Assembly: GCA_046349035.1 (NCBI GenBank) | Contig: JAXMDC010000003.1 | Location: 620,001-684,000 of the forward strand | Length of the DNA: 64,000 nt | Direction: 5' to 3' | Source: JAXMDC01 sp046349035 | GTDB taxonomy: Bacteria > Pseudomonadota > Alphaproteobacteria > Rhizobiales > Kaistiaceae | Shown here: positions 24,029 through 32,432 of the stretch, one piece after another | Layout: every line of letters starts with the position of its first letter | Position numbering within the stretch: the first letter of the stretch is position 1 | The notes under the pieces: generated by a model | Seen by the model: only the letters and a program-made list of their open reading frames with translations | The model's database searches: none | Told to the model about the DNA's origin: nothing | Position numbers and translations under genes: made by a program

Positions 24029-24463
24029 ATGATCAGGAAACACGTTCTTGCGGGGCTTGCCGCCCTGTCGCTGACCGCCGCACTCGTAACAGCTGCGAAG
24101 GCGGAGGAGATCGGCGCACTGAGCGGAAGCGAAAGCCTGCTCCAGCCGGTCCAATACAATATGGGAAACAACGATAACCGCCGATCGCCGCAGTTCGAGC
24201 GTCGCGGCAACAGCGCCTTCTATAACGGCCATCGCGGATACCGCGATCGCCGCCCCGGATACCGCCTGTACAACGGATTCTGGTTCCCGCCCGCTGCGTT
24301 CATTGCCGGAGCAATCTTCGGCAACGCTCTGATCGGCAACTCCGCAACATTGCACGTGCGGTGGTGCTACAGCCGCTATCGCTCGTACCGGCAGTGGGAC
24401 AATACCTTCCAGCCTCTGTACGGCCCGCGTCAGATCTGCGTCTCGCCCTATCGCTACTACTAA
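24029..24463 (+). CDS. secreted BA14K family protein
   Basis: A 144-residue exported protein with a signal peptide (MIRKHVLAGLAALSLTAALV, cleavage near AKA-EEI), a Gly/Arg/Tyr-rich middle (RGYRDRRPGYRLYNG), a hydrophobic AAFIAGAIFGNALIGN segment and the C-terminal BA14K signature WCYSRYRSYRQWDNTFQPLY, GPRQICVSP. BA14K of Brucella is an immunoreactive, lectin-like envelope protein. That role is known for Brucella only. Another BA14K-like gene lies at 46800-47165. GGAG lies about 13 bases before the start. No EcfG site was seen. Confidence 0.85.
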   Translation: MIRKHVLAGLAALSLTAALVTAAKAEEIGALSGSESLLQPVQYNMGNNDNRRSPQFERRGNSAFYNGHRGYRDRRPGYRLYNGFWFPPAAFIAGAIFGNALIGNSATLHVRWCYSRYRSYRQWDNTFQPLYGPRQICVSPYRYY

Positions 24464-24479
24464 GGGCATCCATCGCATT

Positions 24480-24515
24480 GCCTCCTCGCCTCCGGCTTCG
24501 GCCGCGCGAGGAGGC
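24480..24515 (+). terminator. hairpin after the BA14K gene
   Basis: A 10-base stem GCCTCCTCGC / GCGAGGAGGC with a 16-base loop lies 17 bases past the BA14K stop. There is no T tract, so termination efficiency is uncertain. Confidence 0.5.
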
Positions 24516-24539
24516 ATCGTAACGGCCTGCAGACAGTAA

Positions 24540-24575
24540 AAAGGCCTCGTCATACCTGTGAATGACGAGGCCTTT
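24540..24575. terminator. bidirectional terminator between convergent genes
   Basis: A 14-base perfect stem (AAAGGCCTCGTCAT / ATGACGAGGCCTTT) with an eight-base loop. On the minus strand it continues into further T, making it a strong terminator for the DUF1236 gene. Confidence 0.9.
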
Positions 24576-24636
24576 CGGAGACCCGCAAGCCGGCCTTGCT
24601 AATTCCTGCGAACCTCCAACCTAGTGGACAAGCCGA

Positions 24637-25029
24637 CTAGCCGCCGACGACCTGTACGACGACGCGGGTTCGCGGGTCGACAAGCACTCGCCGGCCGTTG
24701 ACGTTGGCGAAGACGTAAGTGTCGTACTGCGGGATCGGGTAAAGCGCGACCGCCTCTGGGAGCGGCTGGCCCACCACCACTTGGCCTTGCCAAGTGGCCT
24801 GCGGCACGGGCTGTTGGATGACATAGGTGCAGGCCGTCTGCGGCATGGCCGCCGCGCCGACGGCGCCACCGATGCCGGCGCCCACCGCAGCGCCAACCGG
24901 TCCACCGATAACGGCCCCACCCACCGCTCCAGCGGCAGCTCCGCCCAGCGCACCTGATGGCGTGCACTGCGCGTATGCGCCCGTCGCGGCGAGGATCAAT
25001 ATGGCGGTTCCGGCAAGTGTTTTCAGCAT
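24637..25029 (-). CDS. secreted DUF1236 protein with glycine zipper
   Basis: A 130-residue exported protein: signal peptide (MLKTLAGTAILILAATGAYA-QC), a glycine-zipper segment (GGAVIGGPVGAAVGAGIGGA, residues 38-57) able to insert into or line membranes, then a DUF1236 domain (PEAVALYPIPQYDTYVFANV, GRRVLVDPRTRVVVQVV). DUF1236 proteins are small periplasmic proteins confined largely to Rhizobiales. The start at 25029 has AGGAG upstream. Its EcfG promoter is embedded in the 3' end of ecfG (25072-25096), so it can be transcribed on its own as well as by read-through. Confidence 0.88.
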   Translation of the reverse strand: MLKTLAGTAILILAATGAYAQCTPSGALGGAAAGAVGGAVIGGPVGAAVGAGIGGAVGAAAMPQTACTYVIQQPVPQATWQGQVVVGQPLPEAVALYPIPQYDTYVFANVNGRRVLVDPRTRVVVQVVGG

Positions 25030-25071
25030 GTCCAGATGCTCCTGTGGCAGCTTGAGCAAGGCCGCGGAGAC

Positions 25072-25096
25072 AACGGAAGCTTCATCCCATGGTTCC
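25072..25096 (-). promoter_or_regulatory. EcfG promoter inside the ecfG 3' end
   Basis: On the minus strand GGAAC (25096-25092), 16 bases, CGTT (25075-25072). It overlaps the last codons of ecfG and is 43 bases before the DUF1236 start. Confidence 0.82.
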
Positions 25097-25696
25097 CGGC
25101 GTCGCGACCAGAACTCCGGGATCTCCGTTCTCTGCCGCTTCGTTCGAGTCGCCGGTGGGAGCCTCGTTACCGGCCAGCATCTGCTCAAGGCGAGCCCGGG
25201 CTCTGGAGACCCGGCTTTTGACTGTGCCAACTCGCACACCGATGATCTCGGCTGCCTTTTCGTAAGAGAAGCCGCTCGCCCCTACCAACAACAGCGCTTC
25301 GCGCTGCTGGTCCGGCAGCTGTTGCAGTGCGCGGTTGAAGTCGTCGAGCTCAAGACGTCCGAGCTGATCGGGCAGCGTCACAAGCTGGCCGGCCAGTTTT
25401 CCGTCGGCGTCCTCCGCCTCGCGGCGCCGGCGACGTCCCTCGGAGTAGAACTGGTTGCGCAGGATCGTCACAAGCCACGCATGAAGATTCGTGCCGGGCT
25501 CGAACTTGTCGAAATTCGCCAACGCCTTGCAGACGGTCTCCTGGACGAGGTCATCGGCCATGTCGCGATTGCCCGACAAAGCACGAGCGAACGCCCTCAG
25601 CATGGGCAAGGCGGCGAGGAGATCGTCGGTTGGCGTCTTCTGCAAAATCGGAAGCCTCTCGCTGGATCCAAAGTCGTGAACGGAGCGGTTCTTCAC
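25082..25696 (-). CDS. ecfG: ECF sigma factor of the general stress response
   Basis: A 204-residue EcfG-type sigma factor. Region 2 spans about residues 28-95 (LPMLRAFARALSGNRDMADD, LVQETVCKALANFDKFEPGT, NLHAWLVTILRNQF) and region 4 about 120-173 (ALQQLPDQQREALLLVGASG, FSYEKAAEIIGVRVGTVKSR). It directs RNA polymerase to GGAAC/CGTT promoters and is held inactive by NepR. The GTG start at 25696 overlaps the nepR stop (GTGA) with GAAGGGA just upstream, so synthesis of factor and anti-factor is coupled. A start further upstream would overlap most of nepR. It is transcribed from the autoregulated promoter at 25953-25977. Confidence 0.95.
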   Translation of the reverse strand: MKNRSVHDFGSSERLPILQKTPTDDLLAALPMLRAFARALSGNRDMADDLVQETVCKALANFDKFEPGTNLHAWLVTILRNQFYSEGRRRRREAEDADGKLAGQLVTLPDQLGRLELDDFNRALQQLPDQQREALLLVGASGFSYEKAAEIIGVRVGTVKSRVSRARARLEQMLAGNEAPTGDSNEAAENGDPGVLVATPGTMG

Positions 25697-25896
25697 TCTC
25701 CCTTCGCGGGGTCCTCGGCCTCTTTGACCTGCTTCAGCAGATCCACCAGGTCGCTCGGTAGCGGCTCGCTCAGGGCTTCCTGATAGACCCGTCGCAACTC
25801 CCGACCGATCCACTCGCGGCGTTCCCGCCTCGATCGGTCCTTGATCTCTTCGCGATCCGTTGGTTGATCTACTAAGGCCTTGGCGGGCTTATGCAT
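25693..25896 (-). CDS. nepR: anti-sigma factor NepR
   Basis: A 67-residue protein with the NepR core ERREWIGRELRRVYQEALSE, PLPSDLVDLLKQ, flanked by charged disordered ends. NepR binds EcfG and blocks it. Phosphorylated PhyR, which mimics a sigma factor, captures NepR and frees EcfG (established for Caulobacter, Methylobacterium and others). The start at 25896 follows a G-rich stretch; longer in-frame starts would precede the transcript start. It is located immediately upstream of ecfG and divergent from phyR, the classical order of this locus. Confidence 0.93.
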   Translation of the reverse strand: MHKPAKALVDQPTDREEIKDRSRRERREWIGRELRRVYQEALSEPLPSDLVDLLKQVKEAEDPAKGE

Positions 25897-25952
25897 TTCG
25901 GTGACCCCCCGATCTCCCTGATCAATAAGCCGCTTGTCGCATCGCGAGCTAC

Positions 25953-25977
25953 AACGCCGCCGACCGAAAAAGGTTCC
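25953..25977 (-). promoter_or_regulatory. EcfG promoter of nepR-ecfG (autoregulation)
   Basis: On the minus strand GGAAC (25977-25973), 16 bases, CGTT (25956-25953), 57 bases upstream of nepR. Confidence 0.9.
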
Positions 25978-25985
25978 ACGCATAT

Positions 25986-26011
25986 GGAACCTACTGTGCC
26001 CGGGCGGCGTT
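25986..26011 (+). promoter_or_regulatory. EcfG promoter of phyR
   Basis: GGAAC (25986-25990), 17 bases, CGTT (26008-26011), 31 bases before phyR. It is back to back with the nepR promoter; the two -35 elements are nine bases apart. Confidence 0.9.
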
Positions 26012-26042
26012 GAATGCATTAGGCTGAACCGGGGAGTGGACC

Positions 26043-26846
26043 ATGTCGCACAGCCTTTCCGACGAAATCGCCCATCATTTGCCGTTTCTGCGCCGCTATG
26101 CGCGGGCGCTTACGGGCACGCAACAGAGCGGGGACTCTTACGTACGCGCGTGCCTGCAGTCGATTGTCGACGATCCCCGCGCGTTTCCCCGCAGCCTGCC
26201 AGCCCGTGTCGGACTGTATCGCCTCTTCCACGTCCTCTGGTCTTCCAGCCAAGTTCCGGCACGCTCACCCTCGCGCCTAACCGACCCGATGGAACAGATC
26301 GCTGCAGAGCGCCTGGGTACAATTCCGCTCCACAGCCGACAGGCGCTTCTTCTCACCGCGATGGAGGGTTTCTCGGAAGAGGAAGCAGCCGCAATTATGG
26401 GAATCGACACCCAGCGGATACCGCAATTGATTGCAGAGGCCCTGTCGGAAATTGACCGCCAGATGAGAGCGCGGGTCTTGATTATCGAGGACGAGCCACT
26501 CATTGCCCTCGACCTGGCGGAGATCGTGCGCGATCTCGGTCACACGGTCGCCGCAGTCGCGCGGACCCGCAGCGAGGCGGTGGCAGCGGCGGAACGGCAA
26601 ACGCCGGGATTAGTCTTGGCCGACGTCCAATTGGCGGACGGGTCCTCCGGTATCGATGCGGTGAAAGACATTCTGGAGAGTTTCAGCATCCCAGTGATTT
26701 TCATCACCGCCTATCCGCAACTTCTACTGACCGGCGAAGGGCCGGAGCCGGCTTTTTTGCTGACCAAGCCGGTAAACCCCAAAACCGTCAAAGCAGCCAT
26801 CAGTCAGGCTCTGTTCTTTCGAGCAGATGCCTCGATGGCGGCGTAA
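26043..26846 (+). CDS. phyR: anti-anti-sigma response regulator PhyR
   Basis: A 267-residue PhyR. Residues 1-135 are the sigma-factor-like domain (SDEIAHHLPFLRRYARALTG near the start, then LHSRQALLLTAMEGFSEEEA, AAIMGIDTQRI) without the DNA-contacting features of a true sigma. Residues 143-260 are a receiver with E151/D150 pocket, phospho-accepting D194 (LVLADVQLADGSSG), PVIFITAYPQ and the Lys of LLTKPVNP. On phosphorylation the sigma-like part binds NepR. It is transcribed divergently from nepR-ecfG from its own EcfG promoter, giving positive feedback. The HWE kinase gene 82 bases downstream is the probable phosphate donor. Confidence 0.95.
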   Translation: MSHSLSDEIAHHLPFLRRYARALTGTQQSGDSYVRACLQSIVDDPRAFPRSLPARVGLYRLFHVLWSSSQVPARSPSRLTDPMEQIAAERLGTIPLHSRQALLLTAMEGFSEEEAAAIMGIDTQRIPQLIAEALSEIDRQMRARVLIIEDEPLIALDLAEIVRDLGHTVAAVARTRSEAVAAAERQTPGLVLADVQLADGSSGIDAVKDILESFSIPVIFITAYPQLLLTGEGPEPAFLLTKPVNPKTVKAAISQALFFRADASMAA

Positions 26847-26928
26847 GGCGAGCCAGTAGACGAAAGAGGTAGGCGCCGCGGCAGGCCATTGGATCGGCCT
26901 GCAGCATATGGAGTGGGCTGGCTAGGGA

Positions 26929-29757
26929 ATGCCCGATGAGACGATGCGGCGCCCGCCTGGGGAGCTGCTTGTTCGCTCTGTTCTAGTCTTTGCCGCGGTT
27001 TCGGCGGCGGCGATCCTCGGCATGAACCTCAGGATCGGCGAGATCCCGTTGGTATGGCCAGCAACCGGAGTCCTGTGCGGAGCCGTGCTCGGCAGCGATG
27101 GCATGGACCGGCTCGGCATCATCCTCGGAGCGGTTCTGGCACTCTTGGCGGTCGCTCTTTGGCAGGGGCCATCTTTTGTTTCGATCGGCTGGAGCTTCGG
27201 CTCGCTGGTGGTTGCGCTCGCGGCCGCTTTCGCATGCGAGCGTCTCGCCGGGACGCCCGTGAAGCTCGATCGCCCGCGGCACGCCGCTATCTTCATTGGC
27301 GTTTCAGTCTTGACGCCAGGCGTTGCCGGAATCGTCGCTGGCACGCTGCACACCCTCCTATTTGAGGACGCAGGAGTGCGCGACGCGATCGTCGGCCTTT
27401 GGCGATCTCATGCTCTCGCATTGCTGACCGTCACACCGGCAACGATGGCCTTTCGCCGGTCCGCGTTCCGTCCGCCCATCTACTGGCTCGATCACTTGGC
27501 GCTGGCGCTCTACATTCTCGTCGCCGTCGTTGTCGCGACGATGCTCCACGTGAGGATCGAACCGGGCATCGTCCTGCTTTTCGGACCCGTCCTCCTCGGT
27601 CCGCTGGTCTGGTGGGCATCACTCCGCAACCACAGGGAGCGGTCGGCGGCGGCTCTCATCCTCACCGCCGTTGCGGCGGCGATCGGCGCCGTCGGACCGC
27701 AAGCCGGACATGCCGATGCTCTAGAACTGCAACTCGTCCTTGGGGCAGCCGCAGTCACGCTTCTCGCCAGCGCGGTGTCGTTCGGCAAGCCGGCGCGGTC
27801 CGGCGCGAACGCTCCGCAACTGCTCCTTTTCTACAGCGCCTATGTGCTCTGTGGCGGGCTCGGGCAAGGCCTGGCGCTGATTCCAGGGGTGCAGATCACA
27901 TTCTGGCCTCCCGCCGGAATCTTTCTGGCGACCCTCCTTCTTGCAGCGCCGCGAACATGGCCGTGGTGGATTGCATCTGCCGGCGTCGCGGAGCTCACCT
28001 GCAATGCGCTCTGGTTTCATAACAGTATTCCCCTGGCCCTTATTTATTTCGCCAGCAACGCGCTGGAGGCGTTGGTTGCCGCCACGTTAGTACGCCGCTT
28101 GGCGGCCGGCTCGCGACTACAAACCCTTCATGATGTCGCGTCCTTTGCCTTCTTCGGCGCCGGACTCCCTCCCCTCATTGGCGCGACGGTAATCGCCGCG
28201 ACCGATGCGGCGATCGGCAAGAACGCATTCCTGGACGCTTGGCCTCTCATCTGGGTCGGCGACGCGTCGGGGCTGCTGGTCTCAACGCCACTGACGCTTA
28301 TCGCCGTGCATGCCTGGAAGAACCGCCAGGCAATAGCTCCAACTCGGCTTGTCGAGGGCCTCGGGTTGGCGGCCGCACTGGTCACCGTCGCCGCTCTGGC
28401 CTTCTCCGGATACCTGCCGACACCCTACGCGACACTCCCGCTGTTGCTCTGGATAGCCCTGCGCTTCAATGTCCAAGGGGCGACCGCGGCCCTCGCACTT
28501 CTGGTCGTCACCAGCTCATTCTTTGTGGTGGTCGCGGCACCTGCGTCGGACGGCAAGCAGGCCCTTCTGGCCTTACAGTTCTTCTTCGCGATCTCAGCCT
28601 TGTCGGCTCTGGTGGTCGCCGCGATCTCGAAGGAGCACCGCGATGCGCTCGCAAGCGTTCGCGCTGCCAATGCCGAGCTGGAAGAGCGAGTGGCAATCCG
28701 CACTGCGAGCCTTCACGCCAGCGAGGCGGCAGCGACGGCACGCGCCGACGAGATCGGCGCGATCTACAAGGCAGCGCCGATCGGCATTCTCCTGCTCGAC
28801 ACCGACCTGCGCTTCGTCCGCGTGAATGAACAGATGGCGCGGATCAACGGCATCAGCGCCGACGCTCACATCGGCCAACCGATCGAGAATGTTCTTCCTC
28901 CGGCCACCGTAGAGGTCCTCTGCGGTATCCGCGACCGTCTTCTCTCGGGCGAGGAAACTGTCGAGTGCGAGATCGTGTCGCCGGCAAGCCGGCCCGAATT
29001 GTCGCGACACTGGCTCGTGCGCTACCACGCCCTGCGCGAAAGCGAACGCCGGATTTCGGGGTTCATTGGCGCGGTTGTCGATGTTACTCAGGACCGGCAG
29101 CGCGAAGAGCACATTCGCATTCTCCTGGGCGAGGTCAGTCATCGCGCGAAGAATCTTTTGTCTGTTGTCTTGTCCATCGCGCGCCAGACAGCCCTCTCCT
29201 CCCCGCCCGACTTTGTTGCCCGTTTTCAGGATCGAGTCGACGCGCTGGCGGCGAGCCTCGACCTGCTCGTCAACAATGAGTGGCGGGGTGTCGACTTGGA
29301 GGATCTCGTACGCGCCCAACTTTCACATTTCTCGGAGTTGTTCGGCACTCGTATCTTTATGTCCGGCCCAGCGATGTGCCTTCCCGTTCCCGCGGCCCAG
29401 GCCCTCGGCATGGCGCTTCACGAGCTCGGGACGAACGCCAGCAAATACGGCTCCCTTTCGAACCAGGCCGGCCGGATCGACATTGGCTGGAGCATCGCTG
29501 GTGCGAGCGCCCAGCCGCGGCGACTGCGCTTCACGTGGCAGGAAACCGGCGGACCGCGAGTGCCCTCGTCGCGGCTGCGGGGATTTGGATCAATTGTTAC
29601 CGGAGAGATGGCGGAGGCCGGGCTCGGTGGGCGCGTCGAGGTCACCTACGCCCCGTCCGGTCTGATTTGGAAACTCGACTGCGACGCCACCGGATGTCTC
29701 GAGGACGGAGGGCGCCAGAACCGCCCTCCGCCTCAAGTCGGCATACGCTTTCGATAG
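26929..29757 (+). CDS. double-MASE1 PAS HWE-family histidine kinase (GSR sensor candidate)
   Basis: A 942-residue kinase. Two consecutive MASE1-type integral membrane sensor regions (about 15-285 and 295-560; the second carries ITFWPPAGIFLATLLLAAPR and SAGVAELTCNALWFHNSIPL) are followed by a coiled coil (565-605), a PAS domain (about 613-725, IYKAAPIGILLLDTDLRFVR) and an HWE kinase domain. The latter has His738 in GEVSHRAKNLLSVV, N box LHELGTNASKYG and the family-defining W-x-E in FTWQETGGP. PhyR-activating kinases are mostly of the HWE/HisKA2 class and are often encoded beside phyR, as here. Its paralogue at 41873 adds a receiver domain. The stimulus is unknown. Confidence 0.9.
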   Translation: MPDETMRRPPGELLVRSVLVFAAVSAAAILGMNLRIGEIPLVWPATGVLCGAVLGSDGMDRLGIILGAVLALLAVALWQGPSFVSIGWSFGSLVVALAAAFACERLAGTPVKLDRPRHAAIFIGVSVLTPGVAGIVAGTLHTLLFEDAGVRDAIVGLWRSHALALLTVTPATMAFRRSAFRPPIYWLDHLALALYILVAVVVATMLHVRIEPGIVLLFGPVLLGPLVWWASLRNHRERSAAALILTAVAAAIGAVGPQAGHADALELQLVLGAAAVTLLASAVSFGKPARSGANAPQLLLFYSAYVLCGGLGQGLALIPGVQITFWPPAGIFLATLLLAAPRTWPWWIASAGVAELTCNALWFHNSIPLALIYFASNALEALVAATLVRRLAAGSRLQTLHDVASFAFFGAGLPPLIGATVIAATDAAIGKNAFLDAWPLIWVGDASGLLVSTPLTLIAVHAWKNRQAIAPTRLVEGLGLAAALVTVAALAFSGYLPTPYATLPLLLWIALRFNVQGATAALALLVVTSSFFVVVAAPASDGKQALLALQFFFAISALSALVVAAISKEHRDALASVRAANAELEERVAIRTASLHASEAAATARADEIGAIYKAAPIGILLLDTDLRFVRVNEQMARINGISADAHIGQPIENVLPPATVEVLCGIRDRLLSGEETVECEIVSPASRPELSRHWLVRYHALRESERRISGFIGAVVDVTQDRQREEHIRILLGEVSHRAKNLLSVVLSIARQTALSSPPDFVARFQDRVDALAASLDLLVNNEWRGVDLEDLVRAQLSHFSELFGTRIFMSGPAMCLPVPAAQALGMALHELGTNASKYGSLSNQAGRIDIGWSIAGASAQPRRLRFTWQETGGPRVPSSRLRGFGSIVTGEMAEAGLGGRVEVTYAPSGLIWKLDCDATGCLEDGGRQNRPPPQVGIRFR

Positions 29758-29788
29758 CCTTCCTGAAGGCAACGCCCTCGGGCCGGGC

Positions 29789-31219
29789 CTAAGGCATTGG
29801 GACCGCGACCTGACCGCTCGTGAGATCGCGATAGCTGTTGGCCGCGGGCTTCCATTCGTTCATGGCCGAGAGCTGCTCGTTGGTCATCGAAGGAGCCACC
29901 AGCTTGTTGCTCGCATTCATGGCCAGCGACTGAAGCGGCAGGGCGACACGCTTTTCGCCAATGCCGAGGAACCCGCCATAGGCGACAATCACGTAGATCG
30001 TGTCGTCGCCGCCGACGATCAGTTGAGCGACATCGCCAAGCTTGTTCCCGCGCTGGTCGACGACGTCCACGCCGCGCAAGTCGCCAACCGGCATGGACCG
30101 GGTCGGCACGACCGTTGCCGTCGGTGCGGCTCCGTTGCGGTCGAGTGTCGGTGTCGGTGTGGTCGGCGTCGCCGCCGCGTTCGCCGCGCCCTCTGCCGGC
30201 GCCTTGGCCTCCCCTGCCGCGGCAAGCTGCTCGAAGTGCACCTGCGGCTGCGTATCGGGTTGGTTCACCTTCACCTGCGCCTCGGCGCGCTCAAAGCGAA
30301 CGGTCGGCTCGCCATTCCGCTGGACGTCGACCTTGGCAGCGGCTGGGCCATTACCGCCTTCGACGCGGATCTGCGGCTGGGGCTGGGCGATCTGCACCTG
30401 GGGCTGCGCCTGCGCGACATTGACTTCCGGCTGGGGCATCCGGACGGTGATCTCCGGCTGCGGAATGTCGATGGTGATAGTGGGAGCTGGCTGGCGCACG
30501 ACAATTTCCGGCTGGGCCTGACGTACGGTCACATTGGGGGGGACTTGCTGCACTGTGACCTGCGCCGGCGGCTGGTCCACGCGGATCGACGGCCCAGGCT
30601 GCTGCACCGAGATCTGCCCTGCAGCCAGCTGCGGGTTTGCCACGCCGGCGTCGGCGCGCGTCGCGGTACTGACGACGGAGCGTAGCTGGGTGACCATTCT
30701 GAGGTGATCCTGCAGCGTCGGCAGCGTCTCAGCGGCAAACTGCTTCAGCTGCGGATTGTCGCCGCCCTGCGAATAGCGGCCGAACAGGTCAACAGCGCTC
30801 TGGTGCGCGCTTACCTGCATCTCGACATAGGCCCGATCAAAATTGGCGCCGCTCGCCGCCTGGACGTTCTGAAGCATTTGCTGGTGCTCGGCGTCGAGCG
30901 CCGCCGGTACTTCGAGGTTCAGAGTCTTGGCCAATGCCTTCAGCTTGTCACCAGCGGTCTTATGGTCGGCAACCATCCGCTGCGCGAACTGTTTGACGTC
31001 GTCGCGCTGAGCTTTGGTCGAGGCCAACTCGCTCGACTGCACTTCAAGGTCTCCGGCATTGGCGGCCTTGCGAACGAAGTCGGCCGCCTTGTCCGGCAGC
31101 GGCGCCTGAGCGGCGGGGGGAACTGGCGGAGTCTGAGCAAGCGTCTGAGCCGAGCCGGCGCCGAGGGCTAAAGCGGCCGCCGCTATCACCGTCAGCGGTG
31201 GGAATGACTGTCTCTGCAT
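29789..31219 (-). CDS. secreted DUF4142 / V-x-x-P repeat / PRC-barrel fusion
   Basis: A 476-residue exported protein with three parts. After a signal peptide (cleavage near TLA-QTP) a DUF4142 four-helix, ferritin-like domain covers residues 42-180 (DFVRKAANAGDLEVQSSELA, VKQFAQRMVADHKTAGDKL). Residues 200-330 are a low-complexity region of repeated short beta units (VTVQQVPPNVTVRQAQPEIV, VRQPAPTITIDIPQPEITVR). After an Ala/Pro linker, residues 375-450 form a PRC-barrel (GDLRGVDVVDQRGNKLGDVA, IVAYGGFLGIGEKRVALPLQ). This looks like a spaced two-domain periplasmic protein. Upstream there is only a one-mismatch EcfG-like sequence. Confidence 0.85.
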   Translation of the reverse strand: MQRQSFPPLTVIAAAALALGAGSAQTLAQTPPVPPAAQAPLPDKAADFVRKAANAGDLEVQSSELASTKAQRDDVKQFAQRMVADHKTAGDKLKALAKTLNLEVPAALDAEHQQMLQNVQAASGANFDRAYVEMQVSAHQSAVDLFGRYSQGGDNPQLKQFAAETLPTLQDHLRMVTQLRSVVSTATRADAGVANPQLAAGQISVQQPGPSIRVDQPPAQVTVQQVPPNVTVRQAQPEIVVRQPAPTITIDIPQPEITVRMPQPEVNVAQAQPQVQIAQPQPQIRVEGGNGPAAAKVDVQRNGEPTVRFERAEAQVKVNQPDTQPQVHFEQLAAAGEAKAPAEGAANAAATPTTPTPTLDRNGAAPTATVVPTRSMPVGDLRGVDVVDQRGNKLGDVAQLIVGGDDTIYVIVAYGGFLGIGEKRVALPLQSLAMNASNKLVAPSMTNEQLSAMNEWKPAANSYRDLTSGQVAVPMP

Positions 31220-31425
31220 TGTCGTCTGATCTCCCTGAGGGGTGGAGACCAGGAAAAGACCGACGGTCGAAAACGGTTCCGCGCGCCTTCAGCTCCCGGT
31301 TCGACCACGCGATCGATTTTCTTGGCGGCCGGGGGAACGAGGATCACCAGGAAGAGTTGGGCGAGCGCGGTCTTAGATCGCGCTCGCGTTCCCCGGAACC
31401 GAACCCCCCTCAGAAAGGAAATTCG

Positions 31426-31800
31426 ATGCGTCACAGCGTTTCGCTTTCAGCTCTTGCCGTTGTGCTCGGCGTGTCCGGCGCCTTCGCACAGGCCCAGGCA
31501 CCCGGAGCGGGCCAGACGACCACTGGCATGAACTACACCACCTCGAACGTCGACACCTCGCGCCCGTTCGGCTCGATCGACATCACCAAGGCGGGTCCGA
31601 ACAACTCGCAGATGTCGACCTTCCTGGCCGGCCTCTCGGCCGCCGACCGCGCAGAACTGACCGGCCGCTGCAGCGTCGTCGGCAATCCGTCCAATTCCGC
31701 CCGCTATCAGAGCGATGCCACGTCGTTCTGCCAGTCGTTCACCACGGCGATGAACACTCAGGGTGGAGCCGGAATGGGCGCCGGCGGAGCGGCCCGCTAA
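31426..31800 (+). CDS. small secreted two-cysteine protein (paralogue 1)
   Basis: A 124-residue exported protein: signal peptide (MRHSVSLSALAVVLGVSGAF, cleavage near AQA-QAP) and a mature domain with SRPFGSIDITKAG, a helix (MSTFLAGLSAADRAELTGR) and a cysteine pair in GRCSVVGNPSN and SFCQSF that probably forms a disulfide. Two related genes follow at 31924 and 34837. AAAGGAAATTCG precedes the start. The family is not named by me; members look like envelope stress proteins. Confidence 0.75.
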   Translation: MRHSVSLSALAVVLGVSGAFAQAQAPGAGQTTTGMNYTTSNVDTSRPFGSIDITKAGPNNSQMSTFLAGLSAADRAELTGRCSVVGNPSNSARYQSDATSFCQSFTTAMNTQGGAGMGAGGAAR

Positions 31801-31923
31801 CGCGCCTTACAACCACCGGCGGCGCGCCCCCGCACTCCGGACGCGCCGCCGGCATCCACGGCTGTCGCCCCCAGGGGCGTCATGGCCATCGTAAAGGAAC
31901 GCCTCACCCCAGGAGAACGATTG

Positions 31924-32274
31924 ATGAGACGCCTTCTAACTGCTTCCTGCGCACTGCTCGCGATCTCGGCGATGCCATCCCAGCTCGCGGCGCAGGGCAT
32001 CCCCTCTGGACCTTACCTGGTGGAGCCCGCCCGTCCTTTTGGCGCTATCGTCACGCCGCGGGCCCAAGCCTACGACCCCATCGAGCTGCAAACCTTTGTG
32101 GCGACCTTGACCCCGAACGATCTCAAAGAGGTCCACGGGCGTTGCGGCGTCATCTTGTCGAATCCAGGAGCGTTCTCGCCGGACGCGACGGCGTTTTGCG
32201 ACAGTTTCAAGCTGGCGGCGACGCTGGCACCCAAGACCGACGCCAATGAAGGAGCAAACCCGCCCCGGCAATAG
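31924..32274 (+). CDS. small secreted two-cysteine protein (paralogue 2)
   Basis: A 116-residue exported protein: signal peptide (MRRLLTASCALLAISAMPSQ, cleavage near LAA-QGI), then ARPFGAIVTPRAQ, a helix (LQTFVATLTPNDLKEVHG) and the cysteine pair GRCGVILSN / AFCDSF. The arrangement, including the RPFG-I phrase and the helix before the first Cys, matches the preceding gene, so the two arose by duplication. CCAGGAGAACG is a good ribosome-binding site for the ATG at 31924. The 120 bases between the two genes hold no clear terminator, so they may be cotranscribed. Confidence 0.75.
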   Translation: MRRLLTASCALLAISAMPSQLAAQGIPSGPYLVEPARPFGAIVTPRAQAYDPIELQTFVATLTPNDLKEVHGRCGVILSNPGAFSPDATAFCDSFKLAATLAPKTDANEGANPPRQ

Positions 32275-32432
32275 CCACTTTTTCCGCGCGGCTATGGAAC
32301 CTGTTGTTCGCCCAAGAGTTATGATGTCGGCCTCGTCGACCCGGTCGAGGTCATTGCGGGGGCGGCGCCGTTTCCCCCAAACGGGCCGCCCCTTTCGCAT
32401 TTGCCGACCCGGCTCGCCCCTTTTTTTCTAAG

